This document shows, one piece after another, positions 1 to 7,985 of a DNA stretch of 64,000 bases. Made by a program: the position numbers and the translations under genes. Within the stretch, counting starts at the first letter, position 1; every line of letters starts with the position of its first letter. The notes beneath the pieces were generated by a model that had not been told where the DNA came from, did no database searches, and saw only the letters and a list, made by a program, of their open reading frames with translations. The DNA comes from Kitasatospora sp. MAP5-34 (GTDB lineage: Bacteria; Actinomycetota; Actinomycetes; Streptomycetales; Streptomycetaceae): the NCBI RefSeq assembly GCF_029894335.1, contig NZ_JARXZC010000015.1, positions 80,881 to 144,880 on the forward strand, read 5' to 3'.

Positions 1-350
1 GACCAGGAGGCGGCCGCCTGCGGGAGCCGCGTCGCGGTGTCGAGCGCGACGAGCTGGTACTCCAGGCGGCCCTCACGCAGGACGTGCTGGTAGGGGCCGT
101 CCGGGCCGGTGGCGATCACGGTGCGCAGCGACTCGTGCCGGGAGAGGAAGAAGGAGAGCGTCTCCTCGCACAGTTCCTGGGTGAGCTGCAGATCCTGGGG
201 CACCTCGAACGAGCCGACGATGTTGTAGTCGTTGTCCTCTTCGCCGGCGTTCCGGAGCAGGGCCCAGATCCACTGCTGGCCCCAGGTCAGCGGCGCCTCG
301 GTCTCGCGCCGTCCGCGAAACGGCACCTGGTGCACGGTAGGGCTGGTCAC
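1..350 (-). CDS. condensation-domain protein (NRPS-like), truncated by window edge
   Basis: Only the first 116 codons are present; the gene runs off the left edge. It starts at a GTG whose first bases overlap the stop codon of the upstream threonine aldolase gene (GTGA), so the two are translationally coupled. The N-terminus reads like the opening of a condensation-domain fold: an early LTWGQQWIW segment, then ELCEETLSFFLSRHESLRTV, which matches the helix where condensation domains carry 'R-H-x-x-L-R-T'. Condensation domains form amide or ester bonds between carrier-protein-bound intermediates. The HHxxxDG catalytic motif would lie beyond the window, so activity and whether this is stand-alone or part of a synthetase cannot be judged. 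Confidence 0.7.
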   Translation of the reverse strand, partial: MTSPTVHQVPFRGRRETEAPLTWGQQWIWALLRNAGEEDNDYNIVGSFEVPQDLQLTQELCEETLSFFLSRHESLRTVIATGPDGPYQHVLREGRLEYQLVALDTATRLPQAAASW

Positions 351-1429
351 TGCTGTCCTCCCTCGTGGTCGGAGCCCTGGACACCCAGTTCCTCGGCTAT
401 GGCACGGACGAAGGTCTCGACGTCGTCGGGGGTGGTGTCGAAGGAGCACATCCATCGGACCTCTCCGGTCCGCTCGTCTCGGGTGTAGAAGTTGAAGCGC
501 TTCTGCAGCCGGGTGGTCACCTCGCGGGGCAGGACGGCGAAAACGGCGTTCGCCTGGACCGGCCGGACGATCTCGACGCCGGGGAGACGGCGGACCCGTT
601 CGGCCAGCAGCCCGGCCATGGCGTTGGCGTGGCGGGCGTTGCGGAGCCACAGGTCGGACCCGAGCAGCTCGATGAACTGCGCCGACACGAAGCGCATCTT
701 GGAGGCGAGTTGGGCCGATGTCTTGCGGACGAAGGCGAGCCCGTCGACGGCGGCCGGGTCGAGGACGACCACCGCTTCACCGAAGAGCATCCCGTTCTTG
801 GTACCGCCGAGGGTGACCACGTCGACGCCCGCATCAGTGGTCAGGGCCCGGAGCGGGACGTCGAGCGCTGCGGCGGCGTTCGCCAGTCGCGCGCCGTCGA
901 GGTGGACGGTCATGCCGTTCGCGTGGGCGGCCGCGCTGACAGCGGCGGTCTCCTGCGGTGTGTACACCGTACCCGGTTCGGTCGCCTGGGTGATCGACAC
1001 CACACTGGGCTGCGCCCTGTGCTCGTCTCCCAACGCCGAGGCGTGGGCGGCTATGTGTTCGGGCGTCAGTTTGCCGTCCCGGCTGTCCACGACGATCAGC
1101 TTGGTACGGGCTGCTGCCTCCGGCGCAACGCCTTCGTCGGTGTGCAGGTGGGAGGTGGCGGCGCACAGCACCGCTCCCCAGCGCGGGGTCATCGCCTGCA
1201 GGGCGACGATATTGGCGCCGGTGCCGGTCAGGACGGGGTGGGCCTCGGCCGTGGGGCCGAAGTGGGCGCGCACGACGTCCTGCAGACGTCCGGTGTAGAC
1301 GTCCTCGCCGTAGGCCGTCTGATGGCCGCCGTTGGCGACGGCGATCGCGGCCAGTAACTCGGGGTGGACGCCGGCGTAGTTGTCGCTGGCGAAGGCGCGC
1401 AAGTGGGGGTCGTGCAGTTGGGAGAGCAA
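347..1429 (-). CDS. low-specificity L-threonine aldolase family (PLP, beta-eliminating lyase)
   Basis: PLP-dependent fold-type I lyase that cleaves, or in reverse condenses, beta-hydroxy-alpha-amino acids with glycine. The family signature is clear: FASDNYAGVHP near the N-terminus, the substrate-pocket HLDGARLANA near residue 180, and GGTKNGM carrying the Schiff-base lysine near residue 210. Length (about 360 aa) is normal. I chose the TTG at 1429 because an AAGGAG Shine-Dalgarno sits six bases before it; an in-frame GTG at 1444 has no ribosome-binding site of its own. The stop overlaps the start of the downstream condensation-domain gene, which suggests a role in making or trimming a beta-hydroxy amino acid for a peptide product rather than general threonine catabolism. 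That role is inferred. Confidence 0.88.
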   Translation of the reverse strand: MLSQLHDPHLRAFASDNYAGVHPELLAAIAVANGGHQTAYGEDVYTGRLQDVVRAHFGPTAEAHPVLTGTGANIVALQAMTPRWGAVLCAATSHLHTDEGVAPEAAARTKLIVVDSRDGKLTPEHIAAHASALGDEHRAQPSVVSITQATEPGTVYTPQETAAVSAAAHANGMTVHLDGARLANAAAALDVPLRALTTDAGVDVVTLGGTKNGMLFGEAVVVLDPAAVDGLAFVRKTSAQLASKMRFVSAQFIELLGSDLWLRNARHANAMAGLLAERVRRLPGVEIVRPVQANAVFAVLPREVTTRLQKRFNFYTRDERTGEVRWMCSFDTTPDDVETFVRAIAEELGVQGSDHEGGQQ

Positions 1430-1749
1430 GCAGAGCTCCTTCACGTCAACTGTTGCAGTGCTGCCGCGTGGCCCTCGATGGGGTGCGCCGTCTCGGCGCG
1501 GGGGTGGGAAACGCTGTTCCCTGCTCGTGGGCAGGCGAACTACGGCGGTGACCGGACCGCCGACCCGGCGAAACTCTGGAGATCATACGCAGAACAGCGA
1601 TGTTGGCCGCAAGCCTTGCGGGCAAGGTAGTTGATAAAGAAAAGATTCCCTGTGACGTGCAGGTGTGCGACAGTAGCCCCCCGTCCCGTACGACAGTCGC
1701 CCTTCGCTTTTGCCCCGTCCTGTGGGCTTTGACAGAGGAAGTTCGTTCC
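1430..1749. promoter_or_regulatory. divergent intergenic region with AT-rich patch and short palindrome
   Basis: About 320 bases separate the aldolase gene from the MFS gene. Around 1607-1621 there is a perfect palindrome, CCGCAAG-C-CTTGCGG, followed at 1630-1655 by an A/T-rich stretch unusual for this GC-rich DNA (TTGATAAAGAAAAGATT). This is where I would place the divergent promoters, but I cannot assign convincing -10/-35 pairs. The palindrome could be an operator. No gene is visible here. Confidence 0.35.
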
Positions 1750-2952
1750 GTGCCCATATCACCGCCGGACGCCCTGCGTCGCGCTCACGTCGGGACCGTC
1801 CTGACCTTCGCTCTGATCGGTGTCGTGAACGGCATCCTGGCTTCCCGGCTGCCGGGGCTTGCCGCGAAACTCTCCCTCGGCACGGGCCAGGTGGGGTTGG
1901 TGATCCTCTCCTGGGGCACAGCCGCGCTGGCCACCTCCCAGGTGATGCGCTGGTTGGTGACCGCGTTGGGGAGCCGGACGCTGCTGCGCCTCGGTGCGCC
2001 GTTGGCGACGGTGGCGGCGTGTCTGATCGGGCTGAGCCCGTCGTTCCCGCTACTGCTGTGCGCGGCGGGCTTGTTCGGTGTCACCTCGGGTATCAGTGAG
2101 GCAATGGTCAATGCCCAGGGCAGCCTGGTCGAGCGGCTGTCCGGACGCTCCGTCATGAACGGTCTTCATGCCGGCTGGAGCGCGGGAGCCGTCACGGGTG
2201 GCGTGCTGGCCGCAGTCCTGGCGGCGTGTCAAGTGGCCTACACGCCCTCGGTCGTGGGCGTCGCGGGTGCGTGCCTCCCGGTCGTGCTGCTGGCCGGGAG
2301 GACGTACCTTCCGGGCGAGTCGGAGCAGGAGGAGTCGGGCGACCGCCGAGGGCTGCCTCGCGTGATCTATCTCATCGGCGTGATCGCGTTCGCCGGCCTG
2401 TTGCTGGAGGGGATGGTCGGCGACTGGAGCGGTCTGCTGCTGTCCAGGGACCTGCACGCGGCTCCGGCGATGGCAGCGGCGGCCTACCCCGTCTTCGAAC
2501 TCGCCACCTTCACGGGCCGGCTCTTCGGCGACCGGCTGAGCGACCGCTTCGGCTGCCGTGGTCCTCTCACGGCCGCCGGGCTGGCAAGTGCGCTGGGAAT
2601 TCTCGCGGTTGTCCTCGCGCCGTCCGCGATGGCCGCCGTCGCGGCTTTCGGTCTGACCGGCCTCGCGGTCTGTGTCATCGTGCCGATGTCGATGTCGATG
2701 GCCGGGGGCCTTGCGCCCGGCCGTGCCGACGCAGCCATTGCACAGGTGTCCGCGATGGGTTACGCGGGGCTCCTGCTCGGCCCGGTCTTCGTCGGTTTCG
2801 TCGCCCAGGCCACCAGTCTGCGGAGCAGTCTGGCCTGCACGGCCGTGGCCGCGCTGCTGGTCACCGCAGGTTCACGGGGGCTGCCCGCCAAGGTCCCGTC
2901 GACCAAGTCCGGGCAGCCCGACCGGTCAACAGCCGATGCGACCGCTCCGTAG
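1750..2952 (+). CDS. MFS transporter (YbjJ-like)
   Basis: Predicted 400-residue integral membrane transporter of the major facilitator superfamily with about twelve hydrophobic segments. Visible features are an N-terminal NGILASRLPGLAAKL segment typical of the YbjJ-like subgroup and a basic central motif FGDRLSDRFGCR between the two halves, equivalent to the MFS loop motif. The open frame extends upstream to 1600, but the GTG at 1750 has an AGAGGAAG ribosome-binding site seven bases before it and begins directly with MPISPPDALRRAH, so I used it. It is divergent from the aldolase/condensation genes and might export their product. The substrate cannot be told from sequence. Confidence 0.85.
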   Translation: MPISPPDALRRAHVGTVLTFALIGVVNGILASRLPGLAAKLSLGTGQVGLVILSWGTAALATSQVMRWLVTALGSRTLLRLGAPLATVAACLIGLSPSFPLLLCAAGLFGVTSGISEAMVNAQGSLVERLSGRSVMNGLHAGWSAGAVTGGVLAAVLAACQVAYTPSVVGVAGACLPVVLLAGRTYLPGESEQEESGDRRGLPRVIYLIGVIAFAGLLLEGMVGDWSGLLLSRDLHAAPAMAAAAYPVFELATFTGRLFGDRLSDRFGCRGPLTAAGLASALGILAVVLAPSAMAAVAAFGLTGLAVCVIVPMSMSMAGGLAPGRADAAIAQVSAMGYAGLLLGPVFVGFVAQATSLRSSLACTAVAALLVTAGSRGLPAKVPSTKSGQPDRSTADATAP

Positions 2953-3071
2953 CCGATCCGCCCTCTTCTCCGCCCCCAACTCCGGGCGCCGTGGCCGCCT
3001 TCGTTGATGCCCGTCACCGAGGCCACGGCGCCCGGCTCCTCCCCCGCATTGGTTCGTGACAAGCGTCGACG

Positions 3072-3098
3072 CTGCATGGCAGGCTGACTGCCATGCAG
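3072..3098 (+). promoter_or_regulatory. inverted repeat enclosing the start codon of the arginase-family gene
   Basis: Perfect 11-base arms CTGCATGGCAG and CTGCCATGCAG flank the 5-base loop GCTGA. The ATG at 3093 lies inside the right arm and the only AGG that could act as a Shine-Dalgarno lies at the top of the left arm. In mRNA the hairpin would hide both. It could be a translational control hairpin or a DNA operator overlapping the start. Confidence 0.55.
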
Positions 3099-3992
3099 AT
3101 CGAAGTAATAGGGGTGCCGTTCGACGGAGCCGGATTGACCTCGGGGTGCGCCGGGGCCACAGCGGCCCTGCGCCAGGCCGGGCTGGTCGAGCGGCTCGGC
3201 GAGCGCCACGAGGTCGCCGACGGTGGCGACATCAGCGTGGTCATGGCGCAGGGGAGTACCGAGCGCGATCCACGTTCCGGACTGGTCGCACAGGACGCCC
3301 TGGTGCGGATGGTCGGCGACGTACGGCAGGCCACCCGGCGGATCCTGACGGCCGGCCGGTTCCCGGTTGTCACGGGTGGGGACTGCACCATGCTGCTCGG
3401 GATGCTGGCTGCGGTGCGGGACGTGCACGGCTCGGCCGGGTTGGTGCTTGCCGACGGACACGAGGACGCCTGGCCACCGCTGGAGTCGTTGACAGGTGAG
3501 GGCGCGGACTGTGAAATCAGCATCGCTCTGGGGTTGGTAGCGGCGGAGGATCTCCCGCCCGAGCTGGCTGGGATCGTACCGCTCCTGGAGCCCACGGCGA
3601 CCGCGATCCTCGGCGCTCGCGACCTCGAGGAACTGAGCGAGAACGGCGTCGCGTCGCTGCGCGGCAGGGTGTGGTTCGCGTCCGACGCCGAACTGACCGG
3701 GCAGATCGCGGTCCGCGCCGCAGAGGCGGCGGCCGCAGTCGGGGCGGCGAGCCCGGCCTGGTGGTTGCACATCGATCTGGACGTGCTGGCGACCGATCAG
3801 ATCGACGGCATCGACTGCCCACAGCCAGGCGGCCTGACCTGGGCCGAACTGACTGAACTGAGCGCTGTCGCGGCCGGCTCGCCGGGCTGCGTGGGCATTT
3901 CGGTGGCGGACTACAACCCGGACCTCGATCCCGGGCACAAGGATGCCGCGCACATCGTCGACTACCTGGCTGAGGTATTGGCCGCCTGCTGA
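3093..3992 (+). CDS. arginase/agmatinase-fold ureohydrolase family protein
   Basis: A 299-residue protein with the arginase fold, whose members hydrolyse guanidino compounds at a binuclear manganese centre. Metal motifs appear in order: GGDCT (about residue 95), DGHED (about 118) and HIDLDVLATD (about 228). Canonical enzymes have GGDHS, DAHxD and SxDxDxxDP, so the first manganese-binding histidine is a cysteine here and the last motif lacks the usual DP. The D-x-H-x-D and D-x-D ligands remain. Substrate is unknown; it may be a non-arginine guanidine or amidine. It stands alone, ends against a strong terminator, and its start codon is buried in an inverted repeat. Confidence 0.8.
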   Translation: MQIEVIGVPFDGAGLTSGCAGATAALRQAGLVERLGERHEVADGGDISVVMAQGSTERDPRSGLVAQDALVRMVGDVRQATRRILTAGRFPVVTGGDCTMLLGMLAAVRDVHGSAGLVLADGHEDAWPPLESLTGEGADCEISIALGLVAAEDLPPELAGIVPLLEPTATAILGARDLEELSENGVASLRGRVWFASDAELTGQIAVRAAEAAAAVGAASPAWWLHIDLDVLATDQIDGIDCPQPGGLTWAELTELSAVAAGSPGCVGISVADYNPDLDPGHKDAAHIVDYLAEVLAAC

Positions 3993-3994
3993 CC

Positions 3995-4025
3995 GGGCCG
4001 GGGCCCGCCCACTGAACCCCGGCCC
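3995..4025 (+). terminator. Rho-independent-type hairpin after the arginase-family gene
   Basis: Arms GGGCCGGGG and CCCCGGCCC (9 bp) with a 13-base loop begin three bases after the stop codon and are followed by TTCTC. It lies between convergent genes. Confidence 0.65.
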
Positions 4026-4129
4026 TTCTCACTGCTCGCGTCCTAACGTCCGGACGTCCCGACCTCTGGACCTCCGGCCGGCCGGTCTCGCGCACGCAGT
4101 TCGTCGAGCTGAGCCGCGCGCCGCTCGGC

Positions 4130-6175
4130 TCAGCTCGTGGCGGTCGCCGGGTCGCTCAGGCCGGGCCGGCCGGTCTCGAGGTGGCCGGCCAGGCGGCGGA
4201 GGAAGCCGTTGTCCTGGTCGCAGGAGACCGACAGGTCGTACCAGCCGTGGCTGCCGCGCGGGTGCGCGGCGTGGACGGCCTGCGCACCGGGCCGGAGCTG
4301 GTAGTGGGCCGGGCGGTCGTTGCCGTAGGCGTCCTGGACGGTGAGCCTGACCGGCCTGCTGCCCGGGTTGCTGAGGACCAGCCGGAGCGAGCCGCCGCCA
4401 CCGTCCTGACGAGCCGTCACCTCCGGACCCGGGGCCTGCCCCTTGAACTGCCGCAGGAAGCCGTTCGGCCCGTGCACGGAGAAGTCGTACGCCCCCGCGC
4501 TCCAGCTGTCGGACAGCTGCCGCCCGGCCCCGACGGTGTAGGTCCACGGCCCGGCCTGGTCGGTCGCGGACGTCACGTGGAAGTTCGCGCCGGCCCCGCC
4601 GTGGTTGGCGAAGTCGAGCCGCAGCCGGCCGTCCGCACCGGCCCGGCCGTCGACCGCCAGGTCGTACGGCAGCGGCCGGGTCGGGCGCAGCCCGGACTCC
4701 TGCCGGGGCATCGCCGGGTCGGCCGGGGGCTTCGGGACGTAGTCGGCGTGGCGCAGGCGGTCCGGCGGCAGGTAGCCGCTGGTGTCCGGCAGTTCGGGGA
4801 CGCAGGAGTCGCTCCGGCCGAAGTCGAAGGCCGCCGTCAGGTCGCCGGACACCGTCCGCCGCCAGGGCGAGATGTTGGGCTCGTGCACGCCGAAGCGCCG
4901 CTCGATGAACTGGATGATCGAGGTGTGGTCCAGGGTCTGCGAGCAGACGTAACCGCCCTTGCTCCAGGGCGACACGACGAGCATCGGCACCCGCTGCCCG
5001 AGGCCGTACGGACCGGCGACGTTCCCGCCCGTACTCTTCGGCTGGTAGATCTCCTGGGTGGTGTCGGCGGTCGACTGCCCCTGGGCCTTCGAGGACGGCG
5101 GGAAGGGCGGCACGACGTGGTCGAAGAAGCCGTCGTTCTCGTCGTAGGTGATGAAGAGCGCGGTCTTCGCCCACACCTCGGGGTCGGCCGTCAGTGCGTC
5201 CAGGACCTGCGCGATGTACCAGGCGCCGTAGTTGGCGGGCCAGTTGGGGTGCTCGGTGAACGCCTCGGGCGCCACGATCCAGGAGACCTGCGGCAGCTTG
5301 CCCGCCGTCACGTCGGCCTTGAGGAGGTCGAAGTAGCCCTGCCCGGCCTTGGCGTCGGTGCCGGTGCGGGCCTTGTCGTAGAGCGGGTCGCCCGGCTTGG
5401 CGTTGCGGTAGTTGTCGAAGTACAGCAGCGAGTTGTCGCCGTAGTTGCCCCGGTAGGCGTCCTGGATCCAGCCCCAGCCGCCGCCTGCGTCGAGGCCGTC
5501 GCCGACGTCCTGGTAGATCTTCCAGCTGACGCCGGCCTGCTCCAGCCGCTCGGGGTAGGTCGTCCAGGAGTACCCGGCCTCGGCGTTGGTGATGACCGGG
5601 CCGCCGCCGGTGCCGTCGTTGCCGACGTACCCGGTCCACATGTAGTAGCGGTTCGGGTCGGTCGGGCCGAGCAGCGAGCAGTGGTACGCGTCGCAGATGG
5701 TGAAGGTGTCGGCCAGCGCGTAGTGGAAGGGGATGTCCTCGCGGGTGAGGTAGGCCATCGTGGTGGCGGTCTTGGCGGGCACCCACTTGTCGTACTTGCC
5801 CTGGTTCCAGGCGTGGTGGGTGCCGTTCCAGTCGTGGTTCAGGTCCTCCAGGAACTGCATGCCGAGGTTGTCCGCCTCCGGCCGGAAGGGCAGCACGTCC
5901 TTCGTACCGTCGGACTGGTACCAGACCGGCTTCCCGTTCGGCAGGGCGACCGGCCGGGGGTCGCCGAAGCCGCGCACACCGCGCAGCGTGCCGAAGTAGT
6001 GGTCGAAGGAACGGTTCTCCTGCATCAGGACGACGATGTGCTCCACGTCCTGCAGGCTGCCGGTCCGACGGTTCGCCGGGATCTCCGCCGCGCGGGCGAT
6101 GCTGGTCGAGAGCATCGAGATCGCGGCGGTGCCGCCGGCCAGCTGTATGAATCGTCGACGGTTCAGGTCGGTCAT
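4130..6175 (-). CDS. phosphocholine-type phospholipase C, Tat-exported
   Basis: A 681-residue secreted phosphoesterase that would hydrolyse phosphatidylcholine-type lipids outside the cell. The N-terminus has a twin-arginine signal (RRRFIQLAGG) followed by a short hydrophobic stretch and an Ala-rich cleavage region. The family hallmarks are QENRSFDHYFGTLRG near residue 55 and TYDENDGFFDHVVPP near residue 345. The C-terminal third (about 500-675) contains two tandem beta-rich modules of the kind attached to bacterial phospholipases C (DUF756). ATG start; length is typical of the family. A 17-bp tandem duplication lies about 175-205 bp upstream. Such enzymes are often phosphate-regulated, but no clear PHO box is visible. 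Confidence 0.92.
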   Translation of the reverse strand: MTDLNRRRFIQLAGGTAAISMLSTSIARAAEIPANRRTGSLQDVEHIVVLMQENRSFDHYFGTLRGVRGFGDPRPVALPNGKPVWYQSDGTKDVLPFRPEADNLGMQFLEDLNHDWNGTHHAWNQGKYDKWVPAKTATTMAYLTREDIPFHYALADTFTICDAYHCSLLGPTDPNRYYMWTGYVGNDGTGGGPVITNAEAGYSWTTYPERLEQAGVSWKIYQDVGDGLDAGGGWGWIQDAYRGNYGDNSLLYFDNYRNAKPGDPLYDKARTGTDAKAGQGYFDLLKADVTAGKLPQVSWIVAPEAFTEHPNWPANYGAWYIAQVLDALTADPEVWAKTALFITYDENDGFFDHVVPPFPPSSKAQGQSTADTTQEIYQPKSTGGNVAGPYGLGQRVPMLVVSPWSKGGYVCSQTLDHTSIIQFIERRFGVHEPNISPWRRTVSGDLTAAFDFGRSDSCVPELPDTSGYLPPDRLRHADYVPKPPADPAMPRQESGLRPTRPLPYDLAVDGRAGADGRLRLDFANHGGAGANFHVTSATDQAGPWTYTVGAGRQLSDSWSAGAYDFSVHGPNGFLRQFKGQAPGPEVTARQDGGGGSLRLVLSNPGSRPVRLTVQDAYGNDRPAHYQLRPGAQAVHAAHPRGSHGWYDLSVSCDQDNGFLRRLAGHLETGRPGLSDPATATS

Positions 6176-6348
6176 GAGAGTGGGTTTCTCCTGGTCATCC
6201 GGGTCGGGACGGACGGCTGCCGGGACAGTCTCGTCAGGCGCGCGAGAACTGACCGAGGCGCGCGGGGAACGCGGCGGCGAAGCCTGCGTGAACCCCGTGC
6301 GCCCATGACTACCAGTCGGACCCGCCTTTTGACCATGCCCTGCCAGGA

Positions 6349-6382
6349 TGCGGACGGTGTGTCAGTGCGGACGGTGTGTCAG
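6349..6382. repeat. perfect 17-bp tandem duplication upstream of the phospholipase C gene
   Basis: The unit TGCGGACGGTGTGTCAG occurs twice head-to-tail with no mismatch, between the sigma-factor stop codon and the phospholipase start. Read on the minus strand it gives two CTGACACACCGTCCGCA boxes. Tandem direct repeats of this size in a promoter region often bind response regulators cooperatively. It does not match the Streptomyces PHO-box consensus I know. Confidence 0.8.
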
Positions 6383-6404
6383 CCACTACCCGGCGGTGGC
6401 AAGT

Positions 6405-6902
6405 TCAACCGAACATCAGCTCGCGGTCCGCGCCGAGGTGGGCGCGGAGCGCGGAGAGCGCGCGCATGCTCTGCATCTTCACCACCGACCTGCTGACGCC
6501 GAGGATCTCCGCCGTGGTCTCCACGCTGTGGTCCTCCCAGTAGCGCATCAGCACGATCGCGCGGTCCCGTTCGGGCAGCAGGGCGAGCGCCTCCAGCAGG
6601 GTGAGCCGGACGGCCGTGGTGTCCGTCGAGCTCGGCCGGTCCGGCAGCCGGTCGGTCGCGACCTCGCCGGTGCTGCGCAGGCGGCGGTGGTCGACGAGGG
6701 AGTTGAGGAGCACCTTGCGGGCGTAGACGAAGGGGTCACCGTCCTTCCGGGCTATCCGGTCCCAGGCGACGTACATCTTGGTGAGCGTCGTCTGGGTCAG
6801 ATCCTGGGCCAGGTGCCAGTCCCGGCACATCAGGTAGGCGATCTGGCGAAGGCGGATCGCGCCGGCCTCGGCGAAGGCGGTGAAGTCTGCTTCGTCACGC
6901 AA
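6405..6902 (-). CDS. SigE-family ECF RNA polymerase sigma factor
   Basis: A 165-residue extracytoplasmic-function sigma factor of the streptomycete SigE-like family. Region 2 contains LMCRDWHLAQDLTQTTLTKMY (split here as LMCRDWHLAQDL and TQTTLTKMY) and region 4 contains LLPERDRAIVLMRYWEDHS followed by the helix-turn-helix ETTAEILGVSRSVVKMQ. The start is a TTG with no strong ribosome-binding site, 90 bases after the upstream membrane protein gene, so it is probably co-transcribed with it. The usual order in such loci is sigma factor first and regulator second; here it is reversed. Targets are unknown; the neighbouring phospholipase C is a candidate only by position. Confidence 0.88.
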   Translation of the reverse strand: MRDEADFTAFAEAGAIRLRQIAYLMCRDWHLAQDLTQTTLTKMYVAWDRIARKDGDPFVYARKVLLNSLVDHRRLRSTGEVATDRLPDRPSSTDTTAVRLTLLEALALLPERDRAIVLMRYWEDHSVETTAEILGVSRSVVKMQSMRALSALRAHLGADRELMFG

Positions 6903-6992
6903 TTGGGGACCCCGTTCGGTGCTGCGTCGGGTGGGGCGGGTGCGGGCCGCCGACGCCCGGTCCGGGCGTGGGCCACAACACCGCGCCAGGTA

Positions 6993-7805
6993 TCAGGAAA
7001 CCTCGGAGAGGCCGCGGTAACGATCGTTCGCCTGTTGGACGAAACCTGCGGCCATCTGGTTGCTGATCGAGGGATCTCCGGCGATCGCCACCGCCTGCTC
7101 GACCGTCAGCGCCGCGATCCCGGGCTGGTTCTGCCTGCCGTTCCAGGACAGACAGGTGCTCACCAGGAGCGTGACCGCCGTGCCGTCGGGGTGCTCGACG
7201 CTCACGTAGGTGCTCTCGACGCAGTTGTCCGCGAGGTGGCTGACCCGTACCTGCTGACCCCGGCTGTCCGTGAAGCACTCGTCGGGGAGGCGGCACGGCA
7301 CCTGGTCCGTGGCGGTGCCGAGGAAGACCCGCAGCATCCCGGTGCCGCGACCGTCCGTCAGGAAGGTCTGGGCGGCGGGGCTCTCGCCACTGGTGGCGGC
7401 GAAATGATCGAAGGTTTCGGTCCGGGGCAGCGCCTTGAGGAGCGCCGCCAGCAGCGCCGGCCCGGTGGTACGGACGCTCGCCTCTGCGGCGGTGACCGTC
7501 GGGGCTGGGGCCGACGGTGTCGAGGCCGGGGTGGAGGAGGCGGCCGGGACACGGGTAGTGGGCGCGGCAGGCGCGGCCGCCGCGCCGAGTCGGGTGGGCC
7601 GTTGGCCGCCGGCCGGCCCGCCCAGGGTGACGGCCAGCAGCGTGGCGATGGCGGCCACTGCCATGGCCGACCCGCCCACGGTGGCGAGGGTGCGGATCCG
7701 GCGGACCCGGCGCCCCTGCCGGACGGCCGTACCGACCAGATCGCCCAGGGGCGGTGGGTCGAGCGCCGACAGTTCTTCGCTCAGACCGGTGCGGAGATCT
7801 TTCAT
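6993..7805 (-). CDS. single-pass membrane protein, candidate partner of the SigE-family sigma factor
   Basis: A 270-residue protein with a short cytoplasmic N-terminus (MKDLRTGLSEELSALDPPP), a basic stretch RQGRRVRRIR, one transmembrane helix (about residues 38-58), an Ala/Thr/Pro linker and an extracytoplasmic domain. This topology is common for membrane proteins encoded beside SigE-family sigma factors and may sense or sequester. There is no recognisable zinc anti-sigma HxxxCxxC motif, so the anti-sigma role is inferred from context only. I chose the ATG at 7805 because a GAAGGA box precedes it; the open frame extends further upstream without coding character. The extracellular part contains paired cysteines (CRLPDEC, and VSTCLSW). 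Confidence 0.72.
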   Translation of the reverse strand: MKDLRTGLSEELSALDPPPLGDLVGTAVRQGRRVRRIRTLATVGGSAMAVAAIATLLAVTLGGPAGGQRPTRLGAAAAPAAPTTRVPAASSTPASTPSAPAPTVTAAEASVRTTGPALLAALLKALPRTETFDHFAATSGESPAAQTFLTDGRGTGMLRVFLGTATDQVPCRLPDECFTDSRGQQVRVSHLADNCVESTYVSVEHPDGTAVTLLVSTCLSWNGRQNQPGIAALTVEQAVAIAGDPSISNQMAAGFVQQANDRYRGLSEVS

Positions 7806-7927
7806 CCTGAGGTGTCCTTCGGTGTCGCCGGCACGCCGGACGTCCGAGCCCGCTCCTCGGCGCGCTCCTCCTTTCAGTACGGGTCGGCCCGGCCTTTCGG
7901 TCACACCCGGCGGGCACCAGAATTACT

Positions 7928-7965
7928 GCTCAGGGCACGTCACCGGTCGGTGACGTGCCCTGAGC
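7928..7965 (-). terminator. strong terminator hairpin after the KimA-like gene
   Basis: Perfect 17-base arms GCTCAGGGCACGTCACC and GGTGACGTGCCCTGAGC enclose a 4-base loop. It lies 20 bases beyond the stop codon of the minus-strand transporter gene and would shield the membrane-protein/sigma operon from read-through. Confidence 0.75.
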
Positions 7966-7985
7966 GGGTGGGGGGTGAGCAGGGG

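Noticed and set aside
4181..6496. Long plus-strand open frame opposite phospholipase C
   Set aside because: Val/Gly/Arg-rich product without domains; the minus strand encodes a complete Tat-exported phospholipase C.
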